Shown piece by piece: positions 55,635 through 63,392 of a stretch of DNA of 64,000 nt. The stretch is from Rhodopirellula sp. (lineage in GTDB: Bacteria; Planctomycetota; Planctomycetia; Pirellulales; Pirellulaceae). Position 1 is the first letter of the stretch; each line of letters opens with the position of its first letter. A program made the translations under genes and the position numbers. The stretch lies in contig NZVD01000090.1 in NCBI GenBank assembly GCA_002701385.1, positions 62,557 to 126,556 of the forward strand. The letters are read 5' to 3'. The notes below the pieces were generated by a model, which was not told the origin of the DNA, searched no databases, and saw nothing but the letters and a program-made list of their open reading frames with translations.

Positions 55635-57494
55635 ATGTTGGATTCATTATTACAAATCAAAGTAACGGATGCGGATCATCCTCAGCAGGTCGCAGCGGTT
55701 CTTGGCATGCAACCCTGGAGTCAGGGATGTGTCATCCAAATGGTCGACGGGATTCGCTGGTTGGAACTTGGCCGTGTTGGTGGCGCAGTTCCTGACGAAG
55801 CCTCGCTACAACTAGCTTTGGATTCCGATGAAATAGTGGGTGGCACCGATTGGCTTTGCTTTGCCTGTCGAAGTGAAGTACAGGACAGTCCTGAGCAATA
55901 TTGTGTGGCGGTTCAGTGTACTGACAAAACGATGGCACTCGAGACATTAACTGCCATTAGCAAATCCTTGTTAAACGGGATAGTACAGTGGCATCGGCAT
56001 CAGCAATTGCACGATCGCGTGTTGAGAACGGAGACGATTTTACAAATTGCCGCTCAGTGGCACGGGATCAAGCAAACGGATCAGTTAATTTCCGAGATAG
56101 TCGAAGCCTCGACGCGGTTACTTAGTGCTGAACGCGCCAGTCTTTTTCTATGGGACAAAGAAAACGCTCAGTTGGTGGCGCGGCCTGCTATCGGCGTGGA
56201 TGGTCATGAATTGCGAGTGGCTGATGATGCTGGTGTGGTTGGCGAAGTTTTTCAGTCAGGGCACTCGCTTCGAATTGATGAAGTGGAAGGTCGGGATCAG
56301 ATTAACCGTGAGGTGGATCGGAAGCTAGAGTTTACGACTCACAATTTGATTTGTTGCCCTTTGTTTGACCGTCAGGGAGAGGTGATCGGGGCATTTGAAG
56401 TTCTCAATAAACATCAAGGTACATTCAGCTCGGCAGACTTAAAGGCGTTGGAAGATTTAGCGCAACATGTAAGCTCGGCTTTGGAGGAAGCTCAGGAAGT
56501 CGAGCAGATTATTGCGAGTCGCAGTATTATTGCGGAGCAGGCAGCAGAAGGTATTTCATTAATTGGAGAGTGCCCTCAGATTGTAGCGTTGCGAACGACG
56601 CTGGAGCGAATCGCGAATACTGATCTGGCGGTATTAATACTGGGTGAGAACGGCACTGGTAAAGAGGTGGTCAGTCAGTTACTTCACTTTCAAAGTGACC
56701 GTCGGGATGAGCCACTAGTCGCGGTTAACTGTGCGGCGATTTCCGAATCACTGTTGGAAAGTGAGTTATTCGGGCATGTTCAAGGGGCCTTTACGGATGC
56801 TCGGGAGGATCGCGAGGGCAAGTTTGAATTGGCGAGTCGTGGAACGTTGTTACTCGACGAAATCGGAGACATGAGTCTCTCTGGTCAGGCTAAGCTCTTA
56901 CGTGTTCTAGAAGATAAAATGGTAGTGCGTGTGGGCGGATCGATTCCCATTTACACGGATGCGCGAGTAATTGCTGCGACGAATCAGGATCTAGGAGAGA
57001 TGGTTCGGGAGAAACGGTTCCGCGAGGATTTGTTTTACCGGTTGAACGTCATGACGGTGGCAATGCCTCCGTTACGAGAACGCGGCGACGACATCATTTT
57101 ATTAGCCGAGTATTTTCTCCGGGAACTTTCAGCAAAGGCTCGGCGCAAGGCTCCACGGATCACAGCCGGTGCGCGTAAAAAGCTATTGAGTCACCGTTGG
57201 CCTGGCAATGTGCGTGAGTTACGGAATCTGATTGAGCGTATCATTTACCTCAGCGATTCGGAAAAATTGGAGGCGAGTGATTTACAGTTTTCAGATGCTC
57301 TTACAGAAGCTTCCGTATCACCCGACTTCAGTGGCACGTTAAACGATGCGACCAGAGAGTTTCAGATTCAGTTAATTCGCTCTGAGATTAAGCGTTGTCG
57401 CGGGAACATGACGACTGTAGCGCGCCAGCTTGGTCTTCATCGCTCTAATCTTTACCGGAAGATGGGTCAATTGGGAATGAGCTTAGACGAGTAG
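55635..57494 (+). CDS. GAF-AAA+-Fis transcriptional regulator (NtrC-like) with altered GAFTGA loop
   Basis: 619 residues; ATG 55635 with 'aggagc' nine bases upstream. The first about 130 residues are of unknown fold. A GAF domain spans about 145-290 ('RLLSAERASLFLWDKENAQL', 'LICCPLFDRQGEVIGAFEVL'). The AAA+ domain follows with Walker A 'GENGTGKEVV', Walker B 'GTLLLDEIGDMS', sensor and R-finger 'EDLFYRLNVM' and 'WPGNVRELRNLIERI'. A Fis-type HTH is at the C-terminus ('NMTTVARQLGLHRSNLYRKM'). The sigma-54-contacting loop reads G-A-F-T-D-A instead of G-A-F-T-G-A. Its ligand and target promoters are unknown. Confidence 0.92.
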   Translation: MLDSLLQIKVTDADHPQQVAAVLGMQPWSQGCVIQMVDGIRWLELGRVGGAVPDEASLQLALDSDEIVGGTDWLCFACRSEVQDSPEQYCVAVQCTDKTMALETLTAISKSLLNGIVQWHRHQQLHDRVLRTETILQIAAQWHGIKQTDQLISEIVEASTRLLSAERASLFLWDKENAQLVARPAIGVDGHELRVADDAGVVGEVFQSGHSLRIDEVEGRDQINREVDRKLEFTTHNLICCPLFDRQGEVIGAFEVLNKHQGTFSSADLKALEDLAQHVSSALEEAQEVEQIIASRSIIAEQAAEGISLIGECPQIVALRTTLERIANTDLAVLILGENGTGKEVVSQLLHFQSDRRDEPLVAVNCAAISESLLESELFGHVQGAFTDAREDREGKFELASRGTLLLDEIGDMSLSGQAKLLRVLEDKMVVRVGGSIPIYTDARVIAATNQDLGEMVREKRFREDLFYRLNVMTVAMPPLRERGDDIILLAEYFLRELSAKARRKAPRITAGARKKLLSHRWPGNVRELRNLIERIIYLSDSEKLEASDLQFSDALTEASVSPDFSGTLNDATREFQIQLIRSEIKRCRGNMTTVARQLGLHRSNLYRKMGQLGMSLDE

Positions 57495-57569
57495 CTCTGT
57501 TGAAGGCGGAGGTGGTGCTTACATTGCCCCCTTGCCGGCGTATTGCTTTTGGTTAGGATAGAAACTTCA

Positions 57570-57642
57570 GCCCCTATAGCTCAACTGGCAGAGCATCTGA
57601 CTCTTAATCAGAGGGTTCTAGGTTCGAGTCCTAGTGGGGGCA
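57570..57642 (+). tRNA. tRNA-Lys (anticodon CTT)
   Basis: A complete cloverleaf of 73 nt: acceptor GCCCCTA/TGGGGGC, D-arm GCTC-AACTGGCA-GAGC, anticodon arm TCTGA-CTCTTAA-TCAGA with anticodon CTT, T-arm CTAGG-TTCGAGT-CCTAG, discriminator A. CCA is not encoded. Its 3' half is overlapped on the other strand by the end of an integrase gene, so this tRNA is the likely attachment site of the island that follows. Confidence 0.97.
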
Positions 57643-58408
57643 CTTGAGGCATTTGCAGACTGCGGAATAGACGGGCAGCGTCCTGCAACTGCCTTTTTCT
57701 ATGCGGTTTTTTAGTCACTAAATTTCCTGTGCCGCACCCTGCACCGCCGTGCTGCACCATATTTGCACCAGCGCAAGCACGGATCAAATCTGATTTTTGT
57801 ACCTGAGCGTAATGTCTCTTATAAGTCTTTGGATCGTGTCCTACCCAAGCAGATTCAAGCGAACCACCATAAGCTCTTTCGATCTCATTCGCTCTGGTTG
57901 AGCGCATGTTATTACAGATCGCAGGCCATGGCTGATGACCTGCCTTCTTGATGATGTCTTTAAATGGCTTATCAATACTGGTGCCATACTTACGCAAGGT
58001 TGGAAACAACCAAACCTCGGCATCATTGAGACTCTCCAGTAACTCCATTAGGTACGGTTGAATTTCGTCAAATATAGGGACGGTACGGATAACAGAATTC
58101 CCATACTCGTCCTTTCGCTTTGCATCCTTGATATTGATCGTCGAATATTCAGCTTCGAATTTAACGTCCGACACTTTGATGCTAAGCGGCTCAGTCTTTT
58201 GCGCTCCCGTCCATCTCCAGATGGCTATTAGGAGCCTCCACTCTACGCATGGTGCTGCCTCAATAATTTCCTGAATCAGCTCAGAGTTCACCTCAAAGCA
58301 TCTACACGCTGGCTTCTGCTCTCTCCCACGTTTAATATGATCAAACACATTCTTATTAATTAGCTCTCTTTCGACAGCAAATTTGAATAGCGATCTCGCA
58401 TTAGCCAT
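57608..58408 (-). pseudogene. Truncated tyrosine integrase of a tRNA-Lys island
   Basis: 266 residues, catalytic domain of a planctomycete-type phage/island integrase. The C-terminus 'VPPLGLEPRTL' is encoded by the antisense of the tRNA-Lys T-arm, the standard signature of tRNA-targeting integrases. Nucleophile Tyr200 ('YKRHYAQV'), His191 ('WVGHD') and box-II Arg169 in N-x-x-R form are present. The first catalytic Arg, expected in T-G-x-R, is Gln70 ('WTGAQKTEPLSI'). The core-binding domain is mostly missing: the frame upstream of the ATG has a stop codon within 8 codons. Normal relatives are about 350-400 residues. It is probably inactive, though a non-standard minimal recombinase cannot be excluded. 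Confidence 0.8.
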
Positions 58409-58522
58409 TAATAAGGAATGATAAAATTAAGCCCGAACGAATTAAGCTACTGGATAAATTAGATTTCGATTGGAAGTGAAAGCAAACTTTCTTAATTCCA
58501 AAACAAGTCCACAATCCACATT

Positions 58523-58570
58523 TTGGTGTACTAACAAGTAAACAACACTCTGTTTACTAAAGGTCACCAA
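58523..58570 (+). promoter_or_regulatory. Nested inverted repeats before the HTH gene: candidate operator
   Basis: A perfect 8-bp inverted repeat AGTAAACA-N6-TGTTTACT (58537-58558) sits inside an outer TTGGTG...CACCAA pair (58523-58528 / 58565-58570). It is immediately before the HTH gene start at 58573 and overlaps the 'aaagg' ribosome-binding sequence. A dimeric repressor site for the HTH protein itself is the simplest reading; an mRNA hairpin is the alternative. Confidence 0.6.
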
Positions 58571-58572
58571 TT

Positions 58573-58884
58573 ATGAAACTCTACACCGCTAAGAAGATCA
58601 GAAGTCTCTACAATTCTGGTCAATCAGTTCGAACGATCAGCAGGCAGTTCGGCATTAGTAAAAGCTATTGCTATCAGATTCTAAGAAATGAAGTCTGCTT
58701 CGATGTTTTCTACAAGCCACAGACTCTCAAGACAAAAGTTGATGTAGATGCTGCGTGGGCTCTCATGAAAGAGCACAAGACTCAAGCTCAAATCGCTCAT
58801 GAGCTATCAACAGAAGAGAATCGGATCTCTCCCTCCTTAGTCGGATACCATCTTCGGCGCAGATGGGAGGAAGAGCGAGAATAA
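58573..58884 (+). CDS. Small double-HTH DNA-binding protein
   Basis: 103 residues, basic. Residues about 5-37 ('AKKIRSLYNSGQSVRTISRQ' then 'FGISKSYCYQIL') form a resolvase/transposase-type helix-turn-helix. A second helical unit around 68-98 ('HKTQAQIAHELS', 'ISPSLVGYHLRRRW') looks like another winged or simple HTH. No catalytic motif. It is divergent from the integrase remnant and directly behind a palindromic operator candidate, so it is probably the regulator of the island. Confidence 0.75.
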   Translation: MKLYTAKKIRSLYNSGQSVRTISRQFGISKSYCYQILRNEVCFDVFYKPQTLKTKVDVDAAWALMKEHKTQAQIAHELSTEENRISPSLVGYHLRRRWEEERE

Positions 58885-58970
58885 TGTTTTGTATTTTATT
58901 TATTCAAGTGAAATTGAAAGTGCCCGGAAAACGCTCAAAAGCTAAGAGTGCTAACGAGTGCACAGCCCTT

Positions 58971-59006
58971 CTCCAGACCAGAAATGTTTGCTTATTGCGT
59001 CTGGAG
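58971..59006 (+). promoter_or_regulatory. Hairpin that buries the Shine-Dalgarno of the 59015 gene
   Basis: CTCCAGAC (58971-58978) is perfectly complementary to GTCTGGAG (58999-59006) across a 20-nt loop. The right arm contains most of the GGAGGT ribosome-binding sequence, which lies 6 nt before the ATG at 59015. Formation of the stem would block initiation, so a thermometer, ligand or coupling switch is possible. Confidence 0.55.
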
Positions 59007-59014
59007 GTGGTTGG

Positions 59015-59644
59015 ATGATTGATTATCGAATTATTAATTTCTCTCATTCGCTAAGAGATCTAGAAACCGGCCAAGCTGCTGAAAGGTTCTTTAGGACTCT
59101 CAGCAGTCATCATAAGGAGATTGATCTCAGGGGTGTCTCATCCAATGTGGATCAATGGAAGTTGAAGGAGAAGACCGATGATGGCTCAGTTTGGATTTTT
59201 GAAGATAAAGTAGAAGTCAAAATTGACTCGCCTCCAGTAGATCGAGGACGACATAGGTTTGCGAGAATGGGAACGATATGGATCGACAAAGAGAGTAGAG
59301 GTTTCAGTTTAGCGCCGGTCAAAAGATGTATTTCATCTGTACAGGACAAGTTAGAGGAAATGGCGCTACCTCTGTTCCTATGCATAAAACCGTATGAGCT
59401 AGAACATGGTTATAAGGAAATTTTCCATCATTCAAAACGGAGACAACACGCTTTAGTTCAACTGGTTCTGAGCTTAGGGTTTCAACATATGAATCAAGAT
59501 TCGTGGAATATTGCCTGTGAAGGTAGTACCATAGAATTTCAAGAAAGAAACCGAGAGTATCCGCTAGAAATTCCTTTTCTGATCTGGATTCCAGAGACCT
59601 GTGCAGAATCTGATTACAATTATTTCTTTTCATTCTTAAGGTGA
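59015..59644 (+). CDS. Unknown protein of the tRNA-Lys island
   Basis: 209 residues from ATG 59015, chosen over the track's GTG at 58958 because of the consensus GGAGGT before it. Soluble, mixed alpha/beta composition, no signal peptide, no recognisable catalytic motif. Segments such as 'VWIFEDKVEVKIDS' and 'SVQDKLEEMALPLFLCIKP' look like ordinary folded-domain sequence. The gene ends 7 nt before the start of the secreted WD40 gene, so the two should be co-transcribed. No family recognised; the only clue is its place in the island. Confidence 0.65.
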   Translation: MIDYRIINFSHSLRDLETGQAAERFFRTLSSHHKEIDLRGVSSNVDQWKLKEKTDDGSVWIFEDKVEVKIDSPPVDRGRHRFARMGTIWIDKESRGFSLAPVKRCISSVQDKLEEMALPLFLCIKPYELEHGYKEIFHHSKRRQHALVQLVLSLGFQHMNQDSWNIACEGSTIEFQERNREYPLEIPFLIWIPETCAESDYNYFFSFLR

Positions 59645-59651
59645 AACAGCC

Positions 59652-60587
59652 ATGAGATCGCTAGTCTCAATACTTTTACTTCTACTCCTAGTGAACTGCG
59701 TGTGGGGACAACAAACTGAATTAACACCTGAATCTAAACAGGAGACAAAGACATTTGAAGGGCATGATGGCTACATTTCTAGCGTAGCTTTTAGTCCGGA
59801 CGGCAAGACAATTGCAAGTGGAAGTACTGATAAAACAGTTAAACTCTGGGACGTCGACACTGGTGCAGAGCTAAAAACATTTGAAGGGCATGATAATGTG
59901 GTTTGGGGCGTAGTCTTTAGCCCGGACGGCAAAACAATTGCAAGTGGAAGTCAGGATAAAACTATCAAACTATGGGATGTCGACACTGGTGCAGAGCTAA
60001 AGACGTTTGAAGGCCATGATGGTGATGTACTTAGCGTAGCCTTTAGTCCGAATGGTAAGACAATTGCAAGTGGAAGTAACGATAAAACAGTCAAACTATG
60101 GAATGTCGACACTGGTGCAGAGCTGAAGACGTTTGAAGGCATTGGTTATCGCGTAGCCTTTAGTCCGGATGGTAAGACAATTGCAGGTGGAAGACTTGGT
60201 ATCAAACTATGGAATGTCGACACTGGTGCAGAGCTAAAGACGTTTGACGGCATTATTAATAGCGTAGCCTTTAGTCCGGATGGTAAGACAATTGCGAGTG
60301 GAAAATTTGGTATCAAACTATGGAATGTAGACACTGGTTCAGAGCTAAAAACGTTTGAAGGCCATGATGACTATCTTATTCTTACCGTAGCCTTTAGCCC
60401 GGACGGCAAGACAATTGCGGGTGGGAGTGGTCCACTTATCAAACTTTGGGACGTAGACACTGGTGTAGAACTAAGAACGTTTGAAAATCATGATGGCCGT
60501 ATTTATGGCGTAGCCTTTAGTCCGGACGGCAAGACAATTGCAAGTGGGGGTGGTAAAACAGTCAAACTCTGGAGAGCCGATAATTAA
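59652..60587 (+). CDS. Secreted seven-blade WD40-repeat protein
   Basis: 311 residues: signal peptide ('SILLLLLLVNCVWGQQ'), a short linker, then seven WD40 repeats and nothing else, a complete seven-blade propeller. Repeats start at 59751, 59877, 60003, 60129, 60240, 60351 and 60477. Five are about 42 residues; blades 4 and 5 are 37, having lost the G-H-D turn. The core 'VAFSPDGKTIASG' and 'KLWDVDTGAELKTFEGHD' is nearly invariant at both protein and DNA level, so the array expanded or was homogenised recently. Probably a periplasmic or extracellular binding scaffold. The 87-codon ORF overlapping its end is in a different frame. Confidence 0.9.
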   Translation: MRSLVSILLLLLLVNCVWGQQTELTPESKQETKTFEGHDGYISSVAFSPDGKTIASGSTDKTVKLWDVDTGAELKTFEGHDNVVWGVVFSPDGKTIASGSQDKTIKLWDVDTGAELKTFEGHDGDVLSVAFSPNGKTIASGSNDKTVKLWNVDTGAELKTFEGIGYRVAFSPDGKTIAGGRLGIKLWNVDTGAELKTFDGIINSVAFSPDGKTIASGKFGIKLWNVDTGSELKTFEGHDDYLILTVAFSPDGKTIAGGSGPLIKLWDVDTGVELRTFENHDGRIYGVAFSPDGKTIASGGGKTVKLWRADN

Positions 60588-60801
60588 CCCTCCTGTGGGA
60601 ATCGTTGAAGATGCATTAGATAACAGTGGAGTTCTATATGTCTTTGATAAAATCGGTATCAATGTAATGTTTTTCGAAGTCAAAAATGCTGGCTTAGCAA
60701 ATGGTTGGAATATAAGAGTGTACGATTCTAAAGTTCTAAAGAAGCTGACGGACATAAATGCTGACGCATTTACTGTACTCGGTCGGAAAATCAAACTATG
60801 A
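60588..60801 (+). pseudogene. Possible coding remnant after the WD40 gene
   Basis: In the frame +1 to the WD40 gene, the sequence after its stop reads like real protein ('GIVEDALDNSGVLYVFDKIG', 'FFEVKNAGLANGWNIRVYDS', 'NADAFTVLGRKIKL') and ends in a stop at 60801. No ribosome-binding site or convincing start was found; the track version starts inside the WD40 coding region. It is probably the 3' fragment of a lost gene, possibly translated by frameshift, but the evidence is thin. Confidence 0.3.
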
Positions 60802-61206
60802 AATTACAAGAGTAAAATGAACGGCATTATCCGAAGCTATAAATCTGATAAAAACGACCTCTCTAATTTAATGCTACTCCTAAAGTGGATTCAGTTTTTT
60901 CATGTATGAACTAAATTCAAACCACCACTTTTCATCCCCCTCATCAACCTATAGCCCGAACCACCTCACATATCATTCCATACCTAACAGTACCCAGATG
61001 AGATTATAAAAATCCCCCTACTCTTTCAGAATCTCAACAAGAAGTTGTTTTAGGATGGTGGGGTCGAGAGAGGATAAGAGGGCTTTGAGGTGTTCAGCGA
61101 CTTACGGATTTCAGACGATGTGGTCACATGTCTTGGTAATCGGAAGTATCAAGTTATTGCCTGGGTGGACCCGTGCCTTACATGGCTACGAAGTACATGT
61201 CTCATT
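60802..61206. other. 405-bp intergenic junction region with gene debris
   Basis: AT-rich sequence leading to a sharp compositional change near 61.2 kb. On the minus strand, 61018-61101 encodes 27 protein-like codons ('VAEHLKALLSSLDPTILKQL') ending in a proper stop but directly preceded by an in-frame TAA. It looks like the C-terminal scrap of a deleted gene. No complete gene is supported. Confidence 0.4.
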
Positions 61207-62619
61207 TCACTTTGGCTGCACGTAGTAGACGTCATTGTGAATGATCTCGCCGGGCTTGCGATAGCGTGAAAGGCCTTCGAAGTACAATAGCGGCGGGAGC
61301 TTCCCGGCGGCCGCCCCGTTGAAGCCGGTAGGCCGCTCCAGCGTGGGAACCAAGGTGCCACGATCGGGGTTGTGAGTGATGACCTCCCGCGAGGCGAATG
61401 TCCGGCCGCCGTCGCGGGTCTCGAGCCAAACGACGCGATGAATGTTGGGGTAATCTCTCAGCCAGAATGCCGGGCGCCCATGAATGCCGGGGCTCCAGTT
61501 GGCCTTTGGATGTTTCAGCGGAGCCAGCGTAAGCAGCAGGCACATGACGTCGTCACGCGTCATCGATACGTTGCAGTCCACCGCCGCCAAACCGGGCCAA
61601 CGCTGTTCAATGGCTTGTTGCAGCGGTCGGTGCCCCCAACCACCGGCGTCATCCGGTGTTACCAGAAATATCTGTCCAGGGTCGGGCGTGTGGCGGACAT
61701 AGACAACATAAGGACGGTTGCTTGAGTCGACCGCGAGCCCGCAATGACGTATACCCGGCTTGGGTCTGTCGGCCGCATCGCGTTCACGAGTTCCCTCGTC
61801 GATCAGGTCGATGGTGTCGGTGGTTGCGGGCAACTCGATCGGTGCGCCGTCAGCCTTTCTCCACGTCCGGCCGAAGTCGTCGCTACGCATGTAACCGACG
61901 GCCTGATGCACTCCCCGCGGTTCGCGGCCGTGTTCACCGGCGCGCGCCTTATAGCCCATAAAGAAGCCGGTCGACATGTGCAGCGTCTTGTGATCCGGTC
62001 CCCAGGCCAGTGCATTAGCGTAGGCCGCATAGAACTGGTACCGGCTCTGTTTCTTAACCAGCAGCCCACGATATTCCCACTTCTCGCCCGGCGGTTTCAC
62101 AAAGAAGTCCATGCCTTCCCAGGCCTTGTCGTGCCGGCCGGTCAGGTAAAGCGTGTCGTCGGGACCACAGATCAGCACCGGGTAGGTGGTCTTGCCGAAG
62201 GTTTCAATCTCCGTCCACTCCGATGTGTCACCGGGCCGCAGGCTACGACGGTACTGCAGGCCCGTGTGATGCCCCCCGATGATCACGTGCAGGTAGCCCT
62301 TGCTGTCCGCAACGATTGTGGGCCGCGAATGGTTGTCGCGGCCTTCGCCCAAGGTGTAGGTGGCCGACCAGTTGCCCGTTTCGTGATCCAGGCTACGTAC
62401 CCGGGCGAAGTAGCCTTCTTTGGTGGCGTCCTGCCAGACAATGCGCGTCTTGCCGCCGGCGGTAACGATCTTATTGCCGTATCCCGACGTGGCCCGTTCG
62501 CTGCCGATGGTCGAAATCTTTTCGCGATGAGCCTTCGCCACATCTTCGGCCATGCCCGGCAGCGGCTGCAGGGCCAAAGTTGCGCCCGTCACCAACAGGC
62601 CAATGATGAATCGTCTCAT
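61207..62619 (-). CDS. Secreted BNR-repeat (BNR_4) family protein
   Basis: 470 residues with a signal peptide ('IIGLLVTGATLALQPLPGMA'). Sialidase-like propeller features: 'RPTIVADSKGYLHVIIGGHH', 'YMRSDDFGRTWRKADG' and 'WLETRDGGRTFASRE' (Asp-box-like S/T-x-D-x-G-x-T-W/F). It resembles the BNR_4 domain proteins, which include polysaccharide lyases such as ulvan lyase families as well as proteins of unknown activity; 'GGHHTGLQYRRS' and the C-terminal 'HNDVYYVQ' fit that group. Base composition is markedly more GC-rich than the rest of the window, suggesting separate acquisition. The 301-codon plus-strand ORF over it is a GC-rich shadow. Confidence 0.8.
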   Translation of the reverse strand: MRRFIIGLLVTGATLALQPLPGMAEDVAKAHREKISTIGSERATSGYGNKIVTAGGKTRIVWQDATKEGYFARVRSLDHETGNWSATYTLGEGRDNHSRPTIVADSKGYLHVIIGGHHTGLQYRRSLRPGDTSEWTEIETFGKTTYPVLICGPDDTLYLTGRHDKAWEGMDFFVKPPGEKWEYRGLLVKKQSRYQFYAAYANALAWGPDHKTLHMSTGFFMGYKARAGEHGREPRGVHQAVGYMRSDDFGRTWRKADGAPIELPATTDTIDLIDEGTRERDAADRPKPGIRHCGLAVDSSNRPYVVYVRHTPDPGQIFLVTPDDAGGWGHRPLQQAIEQRWPGLAAVDCNVSMTRDDVMCLLLTLAPLKHPKANWSPGIHGRPAFWLRDYPNIHRVVWLETRDGGRTFASREVITHNPDRGTLVPTLERPTGFNGAAAGKLPPLLYFEGLSRYRKPGEIIHNDVYYVQPK

Positions 62620-63218
62620 AACGGCTCCCCTCGAAGAATGCGTGACTAGGAATGTAGCACACGTGATTCTAACAAGTCACAGTACCCATTGCACCCAGCA
62701 ACTCCTGCTCATGTGCGCCGTTGTGCAAGTTGAAAAAAGTGTTGCGTGCGGCAGAGGGGGTAACTACCTAGGGGACCCAAAGCCCCCCGGGGGGCGGCAC
62801 CTGCACGGTTGCCAATGACCAGGAATTCGACCAACTCAAGGCATCGATCCTACAACCGCAGCCGGATTCCAGTTCACGCGTGTCACCGGTTGATGCGGCA
62901 TCCCCCGACCCCACATCGCCAGAGGACGAGTAGTCCCTAACCGACAAGCAGCATGATCTGCTGCTGGACGGCCTTGCTCAGCGTCGGCCAGCAACTTTAA
63001 GTGGACCTCCGGTTTTTGGCTTTCACCACACAGGCAAGACTGGAATTCAAGCGACGGATTAAAGGTACTCGCGGAACCGGATCCCCATCGCGACCCTAAC
63101 GATGAGAACTAGTCATTCAGATGGATTTTTTGGGGGTACTGGTAATGGCCGCAAGGTTTGAACGCGGTCTGTGGCCATGCTGAAAATGGTTATCTAACCA
63201 GACACAAGGAGATAAGAC
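62620..63218. other. 599-bp region without an intact gene
   Basis: Contains a CCCCCCGGGGGG tract (62783-62794) that can self-pair, and short open stretches that look like gene ends, for example 62805-62933 plus strand ('NDQEFDQLKASILQ' to a TAG) with no start. I see no RNA gene or complete ORF. Probably a degraded remnant zone. Confidence 0.4.
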
Positions 63219-63392
63219 GTGAGTGATTCCTATTACGCATGTGGCGTTTGTAAATTCTCTTTTCCGGACCACAAAGTCAAGGATTGTTAAAGTTGCAATG
63301 AGGATGTGTGCTTGGATTGCATGATAAATATCTCGTCCCATCCGTCCCTTGCACGAACTCGAAATCCTGCGTGGCGAGCGAGAGTTTTTTGA
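63219..63392 (+). pseudogene. Zinc-ribbon minigene interrupted by an in-frame TAA
   Basis: GTG at 63219 follows a strong Shine-Dalgarno ('aaggagataagac'). Translation gives 'SDSYYACGVCKFSFPDHKVKD' then Cys, a TAA (63288-63290), and continues 'SCNEDVCLDCM' before a final TGA at 63392. Across the stop the cysteines make C-x2-C-x11-C-x2-C-x4-C-x2-C, a sensible double zinc site, so the TAA splits one domain. A single A-to-T change of a Lys codon (AAA to TAA) would explain it. Too short for the ORF track. Confidence 0.5.

Noticed and set aside
59751-60587. CRISPR-like array because of regular DNA repeats
   Set aside because: The repeats are in-frame WD40 blades of 111-126 bp inside one coding sequence; no spacers or cas genes.
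61744-62649. 301-codon plus-strand ORF over the BNR protein gene
   Set aside because: GC-rich antisense shadow; the minus-strand frame has a signal peptide and family motifs, the plus-strand one has neither.
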